Source: Streptomyces sp. A1136 (GTDB lineage: Bacteria; Actinomycetota; Actinomycetes; Streptomycetales; Streptomycetaceae). From it: 64,000 nucleotides of DNA. The stretch is from assembly GCF_004795055.1 (NCBI RefSeq), contig NZ_SSBJ01000019.1, positions 93,341 through 157,340 of the forward strand. Reading direction: 5' to 3'. Shown here piece by piece: positions 24,762 to 33,174 of this stretch (positions are counted from its first letter, which is position 1; every line of letters starts with the position of its first letter). The position numbers and the translations under genes were made by a program. A model generated the notes under the pieces. The model saw nothing but the letters and a program-made list of their open reading frames with translations, ran no database searches and had not been told where the DNA came from.

Positions 24762-26317
24762 CGCGTGTTGCCTTCCGGGTGCGTGGTGTTCGTGGGCTGC
24801 TGGGCCGACGCGCCGCGCACGGCCTGCCGGAAGCTGCCGAAGCGGGCGGCGGACCGTGAGGCGCCGGTGGGGGCGGCCGGGGTGACGGCCGCGCGGGCGG
24901 CGACCTCGGGTCCTTCGGGGTGGGCGGCGGCCAGGGTGCGGCCGCGCCGTCGCCGGGGCAGTGCCGTGTCACCGGACCGGGGGTCCGCGTCAGCGGTGGC
25001 CGGGCCTTCGGCAGGGACCGTGGACGCGGCGCCGGGGGCGCCACCGTCCGCGGGGCGGGTTCGTCCCTTCGCGCGCCCGGCGCCACCCGCGTCGCCGCCG
25101 TCGCCGTGCGGGCGGGACCCGTGGTGCACGACCGGTTCCCCGGTCCGCTCCCCGGCGGTCGCGGCCACGAGGGCGGGCGTCGGCCCGGCTTCGGCCGGGG
25201 CACGGCTGATCAGTTCCTGCGGCAGCATCATCAGCGCGCCGGTCCCACCCCGCGCGGAGGGCCGGAACGACACGGTCAGCCCGTGTTTGCGGGCGAGCCG
25301 GCCGACGACCGCGAGCCCGAGGCGGGTTCCGGAGAGCCCGGCCAGGTCCAGGGATTCGCCCTGCACCGCCTGTTCGGCGCGGCGCAGCTGGACCTCGCTC
25401 ATGACCAGGCCGCTGTCCTCGACGGTGATGCAGACCCCGGCCGGCACCTCCTCCACGTACACGTGGACCTCGGCGTTCGGCGGGGAGAAGTTGGCGGCGT
25501 TGTCGAGGAGTTCCGCGAGGGCGTGCATGACGCCCTCGGCGGCATGTCCCGCGACGGCGGCGTCGCTCGTGGAATGCAGCCGGACCCGCTGGTAGCCGCC
25601 GATCCGGCCCATGGCGCCGCGCAGGATCGACTCCATGACGATCGGCTTCGCCCAGCGGCGGCCCGAGCGGGCTCCGGTGAGGACTGCGATGGAGTCCGCG
25701 AGGCGGCCCGCCTGGGCGGTGCGGTGGTCGAGGTGGAGCAGGTCGCCGAGCACGTCCTCGTCGGCGTGGCGGTGTTCCATCTCGCGCAGGTCGGCCAGCA
25801 TCCCGGTGGCGAGTGCCTGCATCCGGCCGGCCGCGTTGGCGGCGGCGGCCATGGCGGCCGCCCGTCCGGACTCGGCTCGCCGCAGTTCCTCGCCGAGCCG
25901 CTCGCGCTCGGCGAACCGGGCGACGGTGACGAGGTCGAGTTCGACGGTGTGGGCGTCCTTCAGGCCCTTGATCTCCGCGGCGTGCTCTCGGGTGAGGCGC
26001 GCGCTCTCGGCGGTGCGCGCGGCGGCGTCACGGGCGGCGTCGGCGGTGAGCCGGGCCAGGTGACCGTCACGCGTCGCGATGTCGGCGCGCAGTCCGGCGA
26101 TCCGGCGTCGCAGCCCGCGGTTGGCGCGCGTCAGCCAGGTGACGGCGAAGGCGGCGACCGAGAGCAGCAGGACCCCGAAGACGGAGAACCAGCCGAGGGG
26201 GACGCGGACGGCCGACGGGGCCGCGGCCACCGCCGCCGTGCAGAGCACTCCGGCAGCCACCGCGGTGACGAGCAGGGCGAGCGCGGAAGGGCGAAGGGGG
26301 GAGGGCGACGCCGTCAT
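24758..26317 (-). CDS. cvnA: Conservon sensor histidine kinase-like CvnA
   Basis: A 519-residue membrane protein. Two N-terminal transmembrane helices (about 11-32 and 41-64) are followed by a coiled coil (70-160), a dimerisation region with HLDHRTAQAGRLADS in place of a classic HisKA, and an HATPase_c domain with N-box ELLDNAANFSPP and G-box GLAVVGRLARKHG. The C-terminal 130 residues are a disordered Pro/Gly/Ala tail. It is first in the conservon and the likely signal input. An AT-rich region of about 200 bp with TATAGT (minus strand, 26384-26379) provides the promoter. Confidence 0.92.
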   Translation of the reverse strand: MTASPSPLRPSALALLVTAVAAGVLCTAAVAAAPSAVRVPLGWFSVFGVLLLSVAAFAVTWLTRANRGLRRRIAGLRADIATRDGHLARLTADAARDAAARTAESARLTREHAAEIKGLKDAHTVELDLVTVARFAERERLGEELRRAESGRAAAMAAAANAAGRMQALATGMLADLREMEHRHADEDVLGDLLHLDHRTAQAGRLADSIAVLTGARSGRRWAKPIVMESILRGAMGRIGGYQRVRLHSTSDAAVAGHAAEGVMHALAELLDNAANFSPPNAEVHVYVEEVPAGVCITVEDSGLVMSEVQLRRAEQAVQGESLDLAGLSGTRLGLAVVGRLARKHGLTVSFRPSARGGTGALMMLPQELISRAPAEAGPTPALVAATAGERTGEPVVHHGSRPHGDGGDAGGAGRAKGRTRPADGGAPGAASTVPAEGPATADADPRSGDTALPRRRRGRTLAAAHPEGPEVAARAAVTPAAPTGASRSAARFGSFRQAVRGASAQQPTNTTHPEGNTR

Positions 26318-26580
26318 CAATCAAAGCCTCAAACCGGGGCGTAAATGGAAGAGAGGGTTCCTGTGGCAACAAGCCCTCACTATAAGAGAATTGTTGATCA
26401 GTTTGGAAAGTTCTTGGTAACTGTGACGCTGAGTAATGGCCACTTAAGGCAGTTCTCATGCGTTTTCTGCGGAATCCCCGGCCGCTACCGGACGATCATC
26501 ACATTGCGGCCATGGCATCCTGTGACGTCACAACTCGCCGGGCGGGATCGGCGGACGTCCGGAAAATATGGGGAAGGTCC
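26318..26580. promoter_or_regulatory. Divergent promoter region, conservon and ATP-grasp genes
   Basis: 263 bp between divergent operons, distinctly AT-rich at 26380-26460 for this genome. A minus-strand TATAGT at 26384-26379 could be the conservon -10. A TGTGACGTCACA palindrome at 26520-26531, in front of the ATP-grasp operon, is a candidate regulator site. Assignments are by eye. Confidence 0.45.
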
Positions 26581-27480
26581 ATGAGGCTCTGCTTCCTGGT
26601 GGAGGAGCACTACCGCCACGACGGCATGCCGAACGAGGTGATCCGGCAGCTGACGGCGTGGGGCCACCAAGTGGACGTGCTGCGGCCGGGCGGCTCGCTG
26701 TTGCGCATGACGGACCTGGTGCGGACCGGGGCGCACGACGCCTGGGTGCTCAAGACGGTGTCCGGCGGCCCCGGGCTGACGCTGCTCGAGGCGGCGGCGG
26801 CGACCGGCATGACGACCGTCAACGACGCCCGGTCGATCCGAGGCGTACGGGACAAGGCACTGGCCGCCGCCCTCGGGCGCGCCCGGGGCCTCCCGCTGCC
26901 GCCGACGTACGCCGTGGCACGCCCGGAACTGCTCGCGGAGATCCCGGCGTCCGAGTACCCCCTCGTCGTCAAGCCCTCGGACGGCAGCTCCGGCCGGGCG
27001 GTGCACCTGGTGGCCTCCCCCGACCGGCTCGCGGCGCTGCTGCCGCGGTTGGCCGGGGAGGGCATGCTCATCGCCCAGCCGTACGTGCCCAATTCGGGCA
27101 CCGACATCAAGGTGTACTGCGTGGGCGGGGAACTGTTCGCCACCGAACGCTGCTCCCCCCTGCACCCGGACCGCTCCGTGCGCGAGCGCCGCGTGCCGCT
27201 CCCCGCCGAGGTCGCCGCGATCGCCGCGCAGGTGGGCGTGGTGTACGGGTTGGACCTGTACGGCCTGGACGTGCTGCTGGGCCCCGACGGGCCGGTGGTG
27301 GTGGACGTCAACGACTTCCCGAGCTTCCGTCAGGTGCCCGAGGCGGCCTCCCGCGTGGCCCGGGCCGTGCTCGACCTGGCCCGCGGCGGTGGCGTCGGGC
27401 AGTGTCCCCCGCCGCGCCCCACCGCGCTCCACGTGTCGATCCCGGCGCAGGTCCCGGCCCGGGCGGGTGACGGCGCGTGA
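26581..27480 (+). CDS. ATP-grasp enzyme, RimK-like, first of a pair
   Basis: A 299-residue ATP-grasp ligase. Residues 1-90 form a pre-ATP-grasp domain. The ATP site follows: YPLVVKPSDGSSGRAVHL (lysine and glycine loop), MLIAQPYVPNSGTDIKVYCVG, and metal-binding end GPVVVDVNDFPSF. RimK/LysX-like members join amino acids or peptides to carboxylates. ATG 26581 is supported by GGGAAGG. The second ATP-grasp gene overlaps by 4 bp, so the two probably act in one pathway. Substrates are unknown, and no precursor peptide was seen nearby. Confidence 0.85.
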   Translation: MRLCFLVEEHYRHDGMPNEVIRQLTAWGHQVDVLRPGGSLLRMTDLVRTGAHDAWVLKTVSGGPGLTLLEAAAATGMTTVNDARSIRGVRDKALAAALGRARGLPLPPTYAVARPELLAEIPASEYPLVVKPSDGSSGRAVHLVASPDRLAALLPRLAGEGMLIAQPYVPNSGTDIKVYCVGGELFATERCSPLHPDRSVRERRVPLPAEVAAIAAQVGVVYGLDLYGLDVLLGPDGPVVVDVNDFPSFRQVPEAASRVARAVLDLARGGGVGQCPPPRPTALHVSIPAQVPARAGDGA

Positions 27481-28307
27481 GGGTCGGCCTGATCACCGCG
27501 GACGCCGGGCATCCCCTGCTGGCGGGGGCGGCCGCCGCGCTCGGCCCGGAGCACGAGGTGGTGGTGCTGGACCCGCGGAACGCGGACGCGGAGGCGGTGG
27601 CGGCCGGCGCCCGGGCGGACGTGTACCTCCTCAAGGCCCGCGATCCCCGGGCCCTGGAGCTGGCGCGGGCGCTGGAACGACGGGGCGCGCCGGTGGTGAA
27701 CACCGCGGCGGCCACGGAGCTCTGTCAGGACCGTACGGAGATGGCGGACCTGGCCCGGCGGGCCGGCCTGCCCTTCGCCGCCACCACGGCCTTCCCTTCC
27801 CTGGACCGCCTGGCCCGGCAGGCCGGCGACGGGTCGGGGCTGCCGGGGCCTGCGGGGCTGTCGGGACAGCGATGGCCCGTGGTGGTCAAGAGCCGGCGCA
27901 GCCGCAAGGGCGACCTGGTGGCACGGGTCGACGACCCGGCGCGACTGCGGGAGCTGGCGGCCGGGTGGGGCGAGGAGCCGGTGGTGGTACAGGCCTTCGC
28001 GCCCAACAACGGCTGGGACCACAAGCTGTACGCGATCGGCGACCGGGTCTTCGCGGGCCTGCGGCGCTCGGAGATGGCCCCCGAGGGCCCGGAGGACGAC
28101 CGCTCCGTTACAGCCCCTCCCGCACGGTGGGCGGAGTTGACGCTCCGGGTGGGGGAGGTCTTCGCGTTGGACGTCTACGGGGTGGACATCATCGACACCG
28201 GCGACGGCGCCCCCTTGATCGTGGACGTCAACGCCTTCCCGGGCATGCGCGGCCGGCCCGGCGCCCCGGAGGCCCTGGCGGCCCTGGCCCTGCGCCGCGC
28301 CGGGTGA
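27477..28307 (+). CDS. ATP-grasp enzyme, second of a pair
   Basis: A 276-residue ATP-grasp protein with the same layout as its neighbour: WPVVVKSRRSRKGDLVARV, PVVVQAFAPNNGWDHKLYAIG and PLIVDVNAFPGMRG. It is GTG-started and overlaps the upstream gene (GTGA). The two proteins share motif wording (VVKxS, DxKLY/DIKVY, VDVNxFP) but are clearly diverged, as expected for an old duplication with different substrates. It carries an additional Gly/Pro insertion near residues 120-135. Confidence 0.84.
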   Translation: MRVGLITADAGHPLLAGAAAALGPEHEVVVLDPRNADAEAVAAGARADVYLLKARDPRALELARALERRGAPVVNTAAATELCQDRTEMADLARRAGLPFAATTAFPSLDRLARQAGDGSGLPGPAGLSGQRWPVVVKSRRSRKGDLVARVDDPARLRELAAGWGEEPVVVQAFAPNNGWDHKLYAIGDRVFAGLRRSEMAPEGPEDDRSVTAPPARWAELTLRVGEVFALDVYGVDIIDTGDGAPLIVDVNAFPGMRGRPGAPEALAALALRRAG

Positions 28308-28332
28308 CGCACGGCCCGGCGCCCGGGCGCAG

Positions 28333-28367
28333 GGCCACCGGTCGGACATCAGGCCACCGGTCGGACA
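28333..28367. repeat. 16-bp direct repeat, two copies
   Basis: GGCCACCGGTCGGACA occurs at 28333-28348 and 28352-28367 in the gap between two convergent genes. ACCGGT makes each copy partly self-complementary. No function is evident. Confidence 0.75.
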
Positions 28368-28410
28368 CCACGCCTGCCGGGCCGCCGTCGGGGGGCTTTC
28401 CGGGGCTCAG

Positions 28411-29520
28411 CTACGCCCCGGACAGGGGTCGCCCGCTCCTCGCCTTCCGGCGCTTGGCCCCGAGGAACCCGAGGACCAGGGCGAGGGCCGCGACCGCCGC
28501 TCCCGCCACCGCGAGCAGCCAGGCGGGTACCCCGCCGACGGTCATGAGTTCGTCGTGGTAGACGGCCCGCCGGTACGGGGTGTCCTCGGCGGTGGCCCGC
28601 AGCTCGTGGTCCCCGTCGATACGGGCCGGTTCCGGGAACTCCTGCTCGATCGCCGTGAGGAACACCGGTCGGTCACCGCCGGTCAGTTCCGCCACGGAGT
28701 CGCGCGGGGTGACGGTCCCGGCGAAGGCCACCGTCGGCGGGGCCCCGCCGATCGGGGAGACGGGCTCCATCCGGTGCTCCGCGAGGACGTAGAGCCCGAG
28801 CGACTGAGGGGTCTTGGCCATGCGGGAGAGCCGCATCGGGTAGACGAGCCGGTCGCTGTCGAAGCGGATGCGCAGCGGGTCGAGGTCTCCGCCCAGCGCC
28901 TTGGTCCGGTCCCGGGGCGCGAGGCGGACGGCGACGTACTCCCACTTCTGGTCGACGTACGGCCTCAGTTCGGCGGACAGGCCGGCCGGCATCGTGAAGC
29001 CGTTGGCCTCCAGCCACCGCCGCAGGGCGTCGGGGTCGGTGGCCGTCAGGCGCGCGACGTCGAAGTCGCCGAGTCGTTCGCGCCCGACGACCCCCACGGG
29101 CGGGGCGCCCGCGCCGGGCATCGCGGCGCCCACCCCGTCACCGGAACCCGAGGAGAACGGCCAGTCGTGCTCGCGCGGCCAGAAGTAGCCGCGCGTCCTG
29201 CGCTCGGGCACGGTGAGCCGACCGAGGTCGGTGAACAGCTCCGCCTTGCCCAGCTCGACCGTGGCGCGGCCGGGCACCGGCATGATCCAGGCGGCCTTCC
29301 TGGCGTCCCCCTCGACCCTGAACCGCATCACGATCTGCTCGATCCGGCCGTCCCAGCGCAGGACCGAGGTCTCTCGCGCGACACCGATCCGGGAGAAACC
29401 GTCGGGGATCATCGCTCCGCAGCCGCAGGCGTACGCCGGGCCGACGAGGGACCCCAGCTGCGTCGCGAGCAGGGCGAACACCAAGGTCAGGACTCTTCGT
29501 CTTATCGTCGTGTTCCACAC
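28411..29520 (-). CDS. Secreted membrane-anchored DUF2330 protein
   Basis: A 369-residue DUF2330 protein. The signal ends near PAYA with the conserved CGCG motif right after it (ACGCGAMIPDG). The body contains AAWIMPVPGRATVELG, TPQSLGLYVLAEHR and PVFLTAIEQEFPEPARIDGDHEL. A C-terminal transmembrane helix (VPAWLLAVAGAAVAALALVLGFLG) with a basic tail anchors it outside the membrane. The start is GTG at 29520. The family has no known activity. Confidence 0.87.
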   Translation of the reverse strand: MWNTTIRRRVLTLVFALLATQLGSLVGPAYACGCGAMIPDGFSRIGVARETSVLRWDGRIEQIVMRFRVEGDARKAAWIMPVPGRATVELGKAELFTDLGRLTVPERRTRGYFWPREHDWPFSSGSGDGVGAAMPGAGAPPVGVVGRERLGDFDVARLTATDPDALRRWLEANGFTMPAGLSAELRPYVDQKWEYVAVRLAPRDRTKALGGDLDPLRIRFDSDRLVYPMRLSRMAKTPQSLGLYVLAEHRMEPVSPIGGAPPTVAFAGTVTPRDSVAELTGGDRPVFLTAIEQEFPEPARIDGDHELRATAEDTPYRRAVYHDELMTVGGVPAWLLAVAGAAVAALALVLGFLGAKRRKARSGRPLSGA

Positions 29521-29599
29521 GGCGTCTGGGACGAACGACCACCGGATGCGGTTCCTCGCCCTCTGGTACGGCCCCGCGCCGGGATCTCATAATTGCGCC

Positions 29600-30079
29600 A
29601 TGAGACGGACGGACAAGCCGCTGCGCAGCCCCTTGGTACCGGAGGCGGTGGAAGCCGCGATCACGCGGCACGACTGGGAATCGATCCCGTGCGGCTGCGG
29701 GCGCTCGGCCGGGCATCTGGAGGAGATGCTGTGGGACGCGGCGGAGGGGCATCCGGCCGCGTTCCACGCCCTGGCCGGTCACGTCTTCACCGAGACCAGG
29801 CTCCAGCCCCCCGCGCCCGCCGCGTGCGGGGTGCTGATGGCCGTCTGGGCGGCGGGGCCGCCCCGGGAGACCACCCGGGAAGCCCTGCTCTGGACGCTGC
29901 TCGCGCTGCTGGGCACCGAGGACGACGGGGGTTCCCACGAGGCCGGTCTGTACGGACAGTGCGCCGCCTTCGTCCGTACGGCGCTCCCCAGCCTGCGCCG
30001 GGAGGCGGCGGCGGGACCCGGCTCGGTGACGGGCGCGTACGCGAAGGGCGTGGTGGAGATCCTCGACCTCTGCGCGTAG
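29600..30079 (+). CDS. Hypothetical protein, 159 residues, probably leaderless
   Basis: A cytoplasmic protein of unknown function. The N-terminal half has a Cys-Gly pair and His (IPCGCGRSAGHLEEM) and the C-terminal half a helical region (AAFVRTALPSLRREAA). No ribosome site precedes ATG 29600, but CATAAT at 29588-29593 sits where a -10 box would place transcription start on the A of the ATG. A leaderless mRNA, common in Streptomyces, is therefore likely. Confidence 0.72.
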   Translation: MRRTDKPLRSPLVPEAVEAAITRHDWESIPCGCGRSAGHLEEMLWDAAEGHPAAFHALAGHVFTETRLQPPAPAACGVLMAVWAAGPPRETTREALLWTLLALLGTEDDGGSHEAGLYGQCAAFVRTALPSLRREAAAGPGSVTGAYAKGVVEILDLCA

Positions 30080-30145
30080 GGCGTTGAAACTCCCGCCCGG
30101 CCCGCCGGCCGCCCGGCGCTGCTTTCGAAACACGCCCCGGCGCGC

Positions 30146-30904
30146 TCAGACCGCCCGTACGGCGACCCCTTGGCCGGTCAACGCCTCGACGGCGGAGGCG
30201 GGCGCGCGGTCGTCGGTGACCACGGCGTGCAGGGCTGAGGCGGGGGCGACGAACGCCAGGGCGGTCCGGCCGAGCTTGGCCGCATCCGCGACCGCGATCA
30301 CACGGCGGGAGGAGGCGATCGCCGCCCGCTTGACCGCCGCGTCGGCCAGGTCGTAGGCGGTGAGGCCGTCCGCCGGGTCCAGGCCGCAGCAGCCGAGGAC
30401 GGCGGTGTCGAAGCGCAACGCGGCCAGTGAGGCCTCGGTCAGCGGTCCGGTCAGCGCCAGTTCGCCCGGGCGCGGCCGGCCGCCGGGCAACAGGAGCGTC
30501 AACCGGGGCGCGGTGACCAGGGCGTTGGCGGCGTGCAGGGACAGCGGCATGACGGTGAGTCGCCTGTCCTGTAGTTCCCCGGCGACCGCCAGGCAGGTCG
30601 TTCCGCTGTCCAGGACCACCGACTCCCCGTCGGCCAGGAGCGAGGCGACCTCGACGGCGATCCGGTGCTTGATGTCACCGCCCTCTTGGGTGCGCAGCGC
30701 GAACGGCGGTTCCTCGCCCCGCAGCAGCAGGCTCCGGGCCCCGCCGCGGAACCGTTCCAGCACCCCTTGCTCCGCCAGCACCTCCAGGTCCCGGCGGACG
30801 GTCATCTCCGAAGCGCCGGTGAGCGCCGCCAGTTCGGCCACGCTCAGCTGCCCGCTCTCGCGTACGGCTCCGGTGATCCGCCGCAGCCGTTCCATACTCG
30901 CCAT
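30146..30904 (-). CDS. DeoR-family transcriptional repressor
   Basis: A regulator of about 252 residues. The N-terminal helix-turn-helix is LSVAELAALTGASEMTVRRDLEVLAEQG with the family wing RFRGGARS. The C-terminal DeoRC sensor domain contains DSGTTCLAVAGEL, LLPGGRPRPGELALTGPL and AVLGCCGLDPADGLTAYD. DeoR sensors bind phosphorylated sugars or nucleosides. It is divergent from an MFS transporter, and two copies of a 17-bp inverted repeat lie between the genes. The start is ATG 30904 (MASMERLRR); ATG 30895 is also possible. Confidence 0.92.
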   Translation of the reverse strand: MASMERLRRITGAVRESGQLSVAELAALTGASEMTVRRDLEVLAEQGVLERFRGGARSLLLRGEEPPFALRTQEGGDIKHRIAVEVASLLADGESVVLDSGTTCLAVAGELQDRRLTVMPLSLHAANALVTAPRLTLLLPGGRPRPGELALTGPLTEASLAALRFDTAVLGCCGLDPADGLTAYDLADAAVKRAAIASSRRVIAVADAAKLGRTALAFVAPASALHAVVTDDRAPASAVEALTGQGVAVRAV

Positions 30905-30913
30905 AGAGTTATT

Positions 30914-30962
30914 GAACATGAATTGTGTTCGCAACTCAACCTGGCGAACATGAAAAATGTTC
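30914..30962. promoter_or_regulatory. Two 17-bp operators for the DeoR regulator
   Basis: GAACAT-N5-GTGTTC at 30914-30930 and GAACAT-N5-ATGTTC at 30946-30962 are near-identical inverted repeats, 32 bp apart (three helical turns), in the gap between the divergent deoR-type and MFS genes. Two dimers on the same DNA face, or a tetramer, could bind and repress both promoters. Confidence 0.75.
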
Positions 30963-30971
30963 TCTACGGTG

Positions 30972-32162
30972 ATGGGCATGAGCCGAACCCTGCGGGCAGC
31001 GCGTCTCGCCACCTTCTCCTTCTTCGCACTCAACGGCTTCGTCATGGGCGTCTGGATCGTCCACATCCCGGCCGTGGAACAACGCACCGGGATCGGTCAC
31101 GCGGCCCTCGGTTCGCTGTTGTTGCTGCTCGGCGCGGGTGCCTTCCTGGGCATGCGGCTCGCCGGCCCGCTCACCGACCGCATCGGCAGTCACCGGACGG
31201 TCCCGGCCGGCGCGGCGGTGTGCAGCGCCGCGCTCGTGCTCCCGGCGCTCGCCGGCCAGGCCTGGACCCTGGGCGCGGCCCTGTTCGTCCTCGGCTTCGG
31301 CAACGGCTGTCTCGACGTCGCCATGAACACCCACGCGGTGCAGGTCGAGCGGGGTTACGGCCGGCCGGTGATGTCCGCCTTCCACGCCGTCTTCTCCGTC
31401 GGCGGGGTGTTCGCGGCCGTCGGCGGCGCACTGACCCTCGCGCTCGGCTGGAGTGCGGCCGTGACCTTGCCGGCGGTGTCCGGTCTCGGGCTCCTCGTCA
31501 CCGCCCTCTCCGCGCCGGCCCTGCTGCCGCACACGGCACCCGACGTCGAGCGGCCGGCCGCGACGCGTGTGAAGCGCCGTACGCCCGGGCGGATATGGGC
31601 GCTCGCCGCCCTGGCTTTCGCCCTCATGCTCTGCGAAGGGGTGGCGAACGACTGGAGCGCACTGCACGTGCGCGATGTGCTCGACGCTCCCGCAGCCACG
31701 GCCGCCCTCGCCTACGGCGCGTACTCCACGGCGATGACGGCGGGGCGGCTCGTCACCGACCGGGTGGTGGCCCGTGCGGGCGCGGTGTTCGTCGTGCGGT
31801 ACGGGGCCCTGCTGGCCGGCGCCGGGCTGACGGCGGCGGCGCTCGGCGGGTCGGTGCCCGCGGCCCTGGCCGGCTGGACGGTGTTCGGCGTCGGGCTGTC
31901 CGGCTGCGTCCCGCAGTTCTTCAGCGCGGCCGGGCACGCGGACCGGGACTCCTCCGGGGCGAACGTGTCGCGGGTCGCCGGTCTCGGCTACCTCGGCATG
32001 TTGGCCGGTCCGGCGGTGATCGGGCCGTTGACCCGACTGGTGCCGCTGAACCTGGCCCTGCTGCTGCCGGTGGCACTGTGCCTGGCCGCCGCCGGGGCGG
32101 CCGGGGTCCTGCGCCCGGCCCCCGTCCCTTCGCAAGCCCCGGCCGGCGCCGCGGCGCCGTGA
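30972..32162 (+). CDS. MFS transporter, 12-TM
   Basis: A membrane protein of about 396 residues with around 12 hydrophobic segments. Motifs include GMRLAGPLTDRIGSHRTV (loop 2-3) and GFGNGCLDVAMNTHAVQVERGYGRPVMSAFHAVFS, wording typical of the fucose-permease/YbjJ-like subgroup. Control by the divergent DeoR repressor suggests a sugar-related substrate. The start is ATG 30972 or 30978, both lying just after the second operator, which leaves almost no leader. Confidence 0.88.
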   Translation: MGMSRTLRAARLATFSFFALNGFVMGVWIVHIPAVEQRTGIGHAALGSLLLLLGAGAFLGMRLAGPLTDRIGSHRTVPAGAAVCSAALVLPALAGQAWTLGAALFVLGFGNGCLDVAMNTHAVQVERGYGRPVMSAFHAVFSVGGVFAAVGGALTLALGWSAAVTLPAVSGLGLLVTALSAPALLPHTAPDVERPAATRVKRRTPGRIWALAALAFALMLCEGVANDWSALHVRDVLDAPAATAALAYGAYSTAMTAGRLVTDRVVARAGAVFVVRYGALLAGAGLTAAALGGSVPAALAGWTVFGVGLSGCVPQFFSAAGHADRDSSGANVSRVAGLGYLGMLAGPAVIGPLTRLVPLNLALLLPVALCLAAAGAAGVLRPAPVPSQAPAGAAAP

Positions 32163-32335
32163 GCCCGACTCACCGGGCCGCCCCGTCCGTAGCGCCGTCA
32201 AACCCGGCGGGCGAGGGCCGCACTCACGAGGACCCTCCCCCGCGTCGCCCCGGGGTGCTGCAGGCCGGGTGCCGGGGCCGGGGCCCGGGAACGCCCGGCA
32301 CGGCACTGACACCCGGGCCGGCCCCGGGCAAACGG

Positions 32336-33019
32336 CTACGCGCCCGCGGCGACTCCCCTCGTAGGTCGCCGGACCAGGCATTCCCGCAGGACGTCGACGG
32401 TGACGTCCTCCAGGGTGCCCGCGAAGGTGCGCGCCGGGGACTGCGGCACCCGCAGCAGTGACGGCACCACCAGGACCGCACACCCGGCCGCCTCCCCCGA
32501 GGCCGCGCCGTCCGGGGAGTCCTCCACGGCGACGCAGTCGCCCGGGGCCACGCCGAGCCGCTCGGCGGCCGCCCGGTACGGCTGCGGGTGCGGCTTCGTC
32601 CGCTCGGTGTCGTCGGCCGAGACGGTGAGGGCGAAGGGCACGCCGGCCAGGGGGCCTTCAAGCACCGCGTCCACGACCACCCGGGGCGAGGCGCTGACCA
32701 GCGCGAAGGGGACTCCCCCGGCCTCCAGGGCGCCCAGCAGGCGCCGCGCGCCGGGGCGAAGCGGCGCCCCGGCCCGCACCCGGCGCAGGAACGCCCCGGT
32801 GAGCGTGGCACCCACCGCGTCGGCGTCGCCCGTACCCGAGACGCGTACGAGGTGCTCGGCGGTGTCGCGCACCGCCCGCCCGACGACCTCGGGCGCGTCG
32901 GCGTCGCCGAGCCGGTGACCGAGGCCGCCGGCGACCTCATCGGTGGTCTCCCACCACAGCACCTCGGTGTCGACGAGCGTGCCGTCCATGTCGAACAGGA
33001 CCGCGCCGAGCCCGCTCAT
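32336..33019 (-). CDS. HAD-superfamily hydrolase (phosphatase/phosphoglucomutase type)
   Basis: A 227-residue HAD phosphohydrolase. Motif I is DMDGTLVDTE (nucleophile D10, D12), motif II SASPR, motif III K in RTKPHPQPY, and motif IV VEDSPDG. The cap between residues 16 and 90 is the helical type of beta-phosphoglucomutase-like phosphatases. Substrate not predictable. It stands alone between the MFS gene and a coiled-coil protein. Confidence 0.9.
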   Translation of the reverse strand: MSGLGAVLFDMDGTLVDTEVLWWETTDEVAGGLGHRLGDADAPEVVGRAVRDTAEHLVRVSGTGDADAVGATLTGAFLRRVRAGAPLRPGARRLLGALEAGGVPFALVSASPRVVVDAVLEGPLAGVPFALTVSADDTERTKPHPQPYRAAAERLGVAPGDCVAVEDSPDGAASGEAAGCAVLVVPSLLRVPQSPARTFAGTLEDVTVDVLRECLVRRPTRGVAAGA

Positions 33020-33174
33020 CCGGCGCGCTCCACGACGGGCACGGGCCGCTCGGCCGGCGCGACGCTCGCGCGGGCCCCGGCCGCCGGGCCGCCGGCGCGG
33101 GGCCGCGTACCCCGGCCGGACCGCGGGTGGGCCGTCGTCGGGGCCCGAGGGGCCGGGAGCCGGGCTCGGGGCGC

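Noticed and set aside
32240..32330. GC-rich hairpins between the MFS and HAD genes as a terminator
   Set aside because: Several overlapping imperfect stems are possible in this GC-rich stretch, and no single structure stands out.
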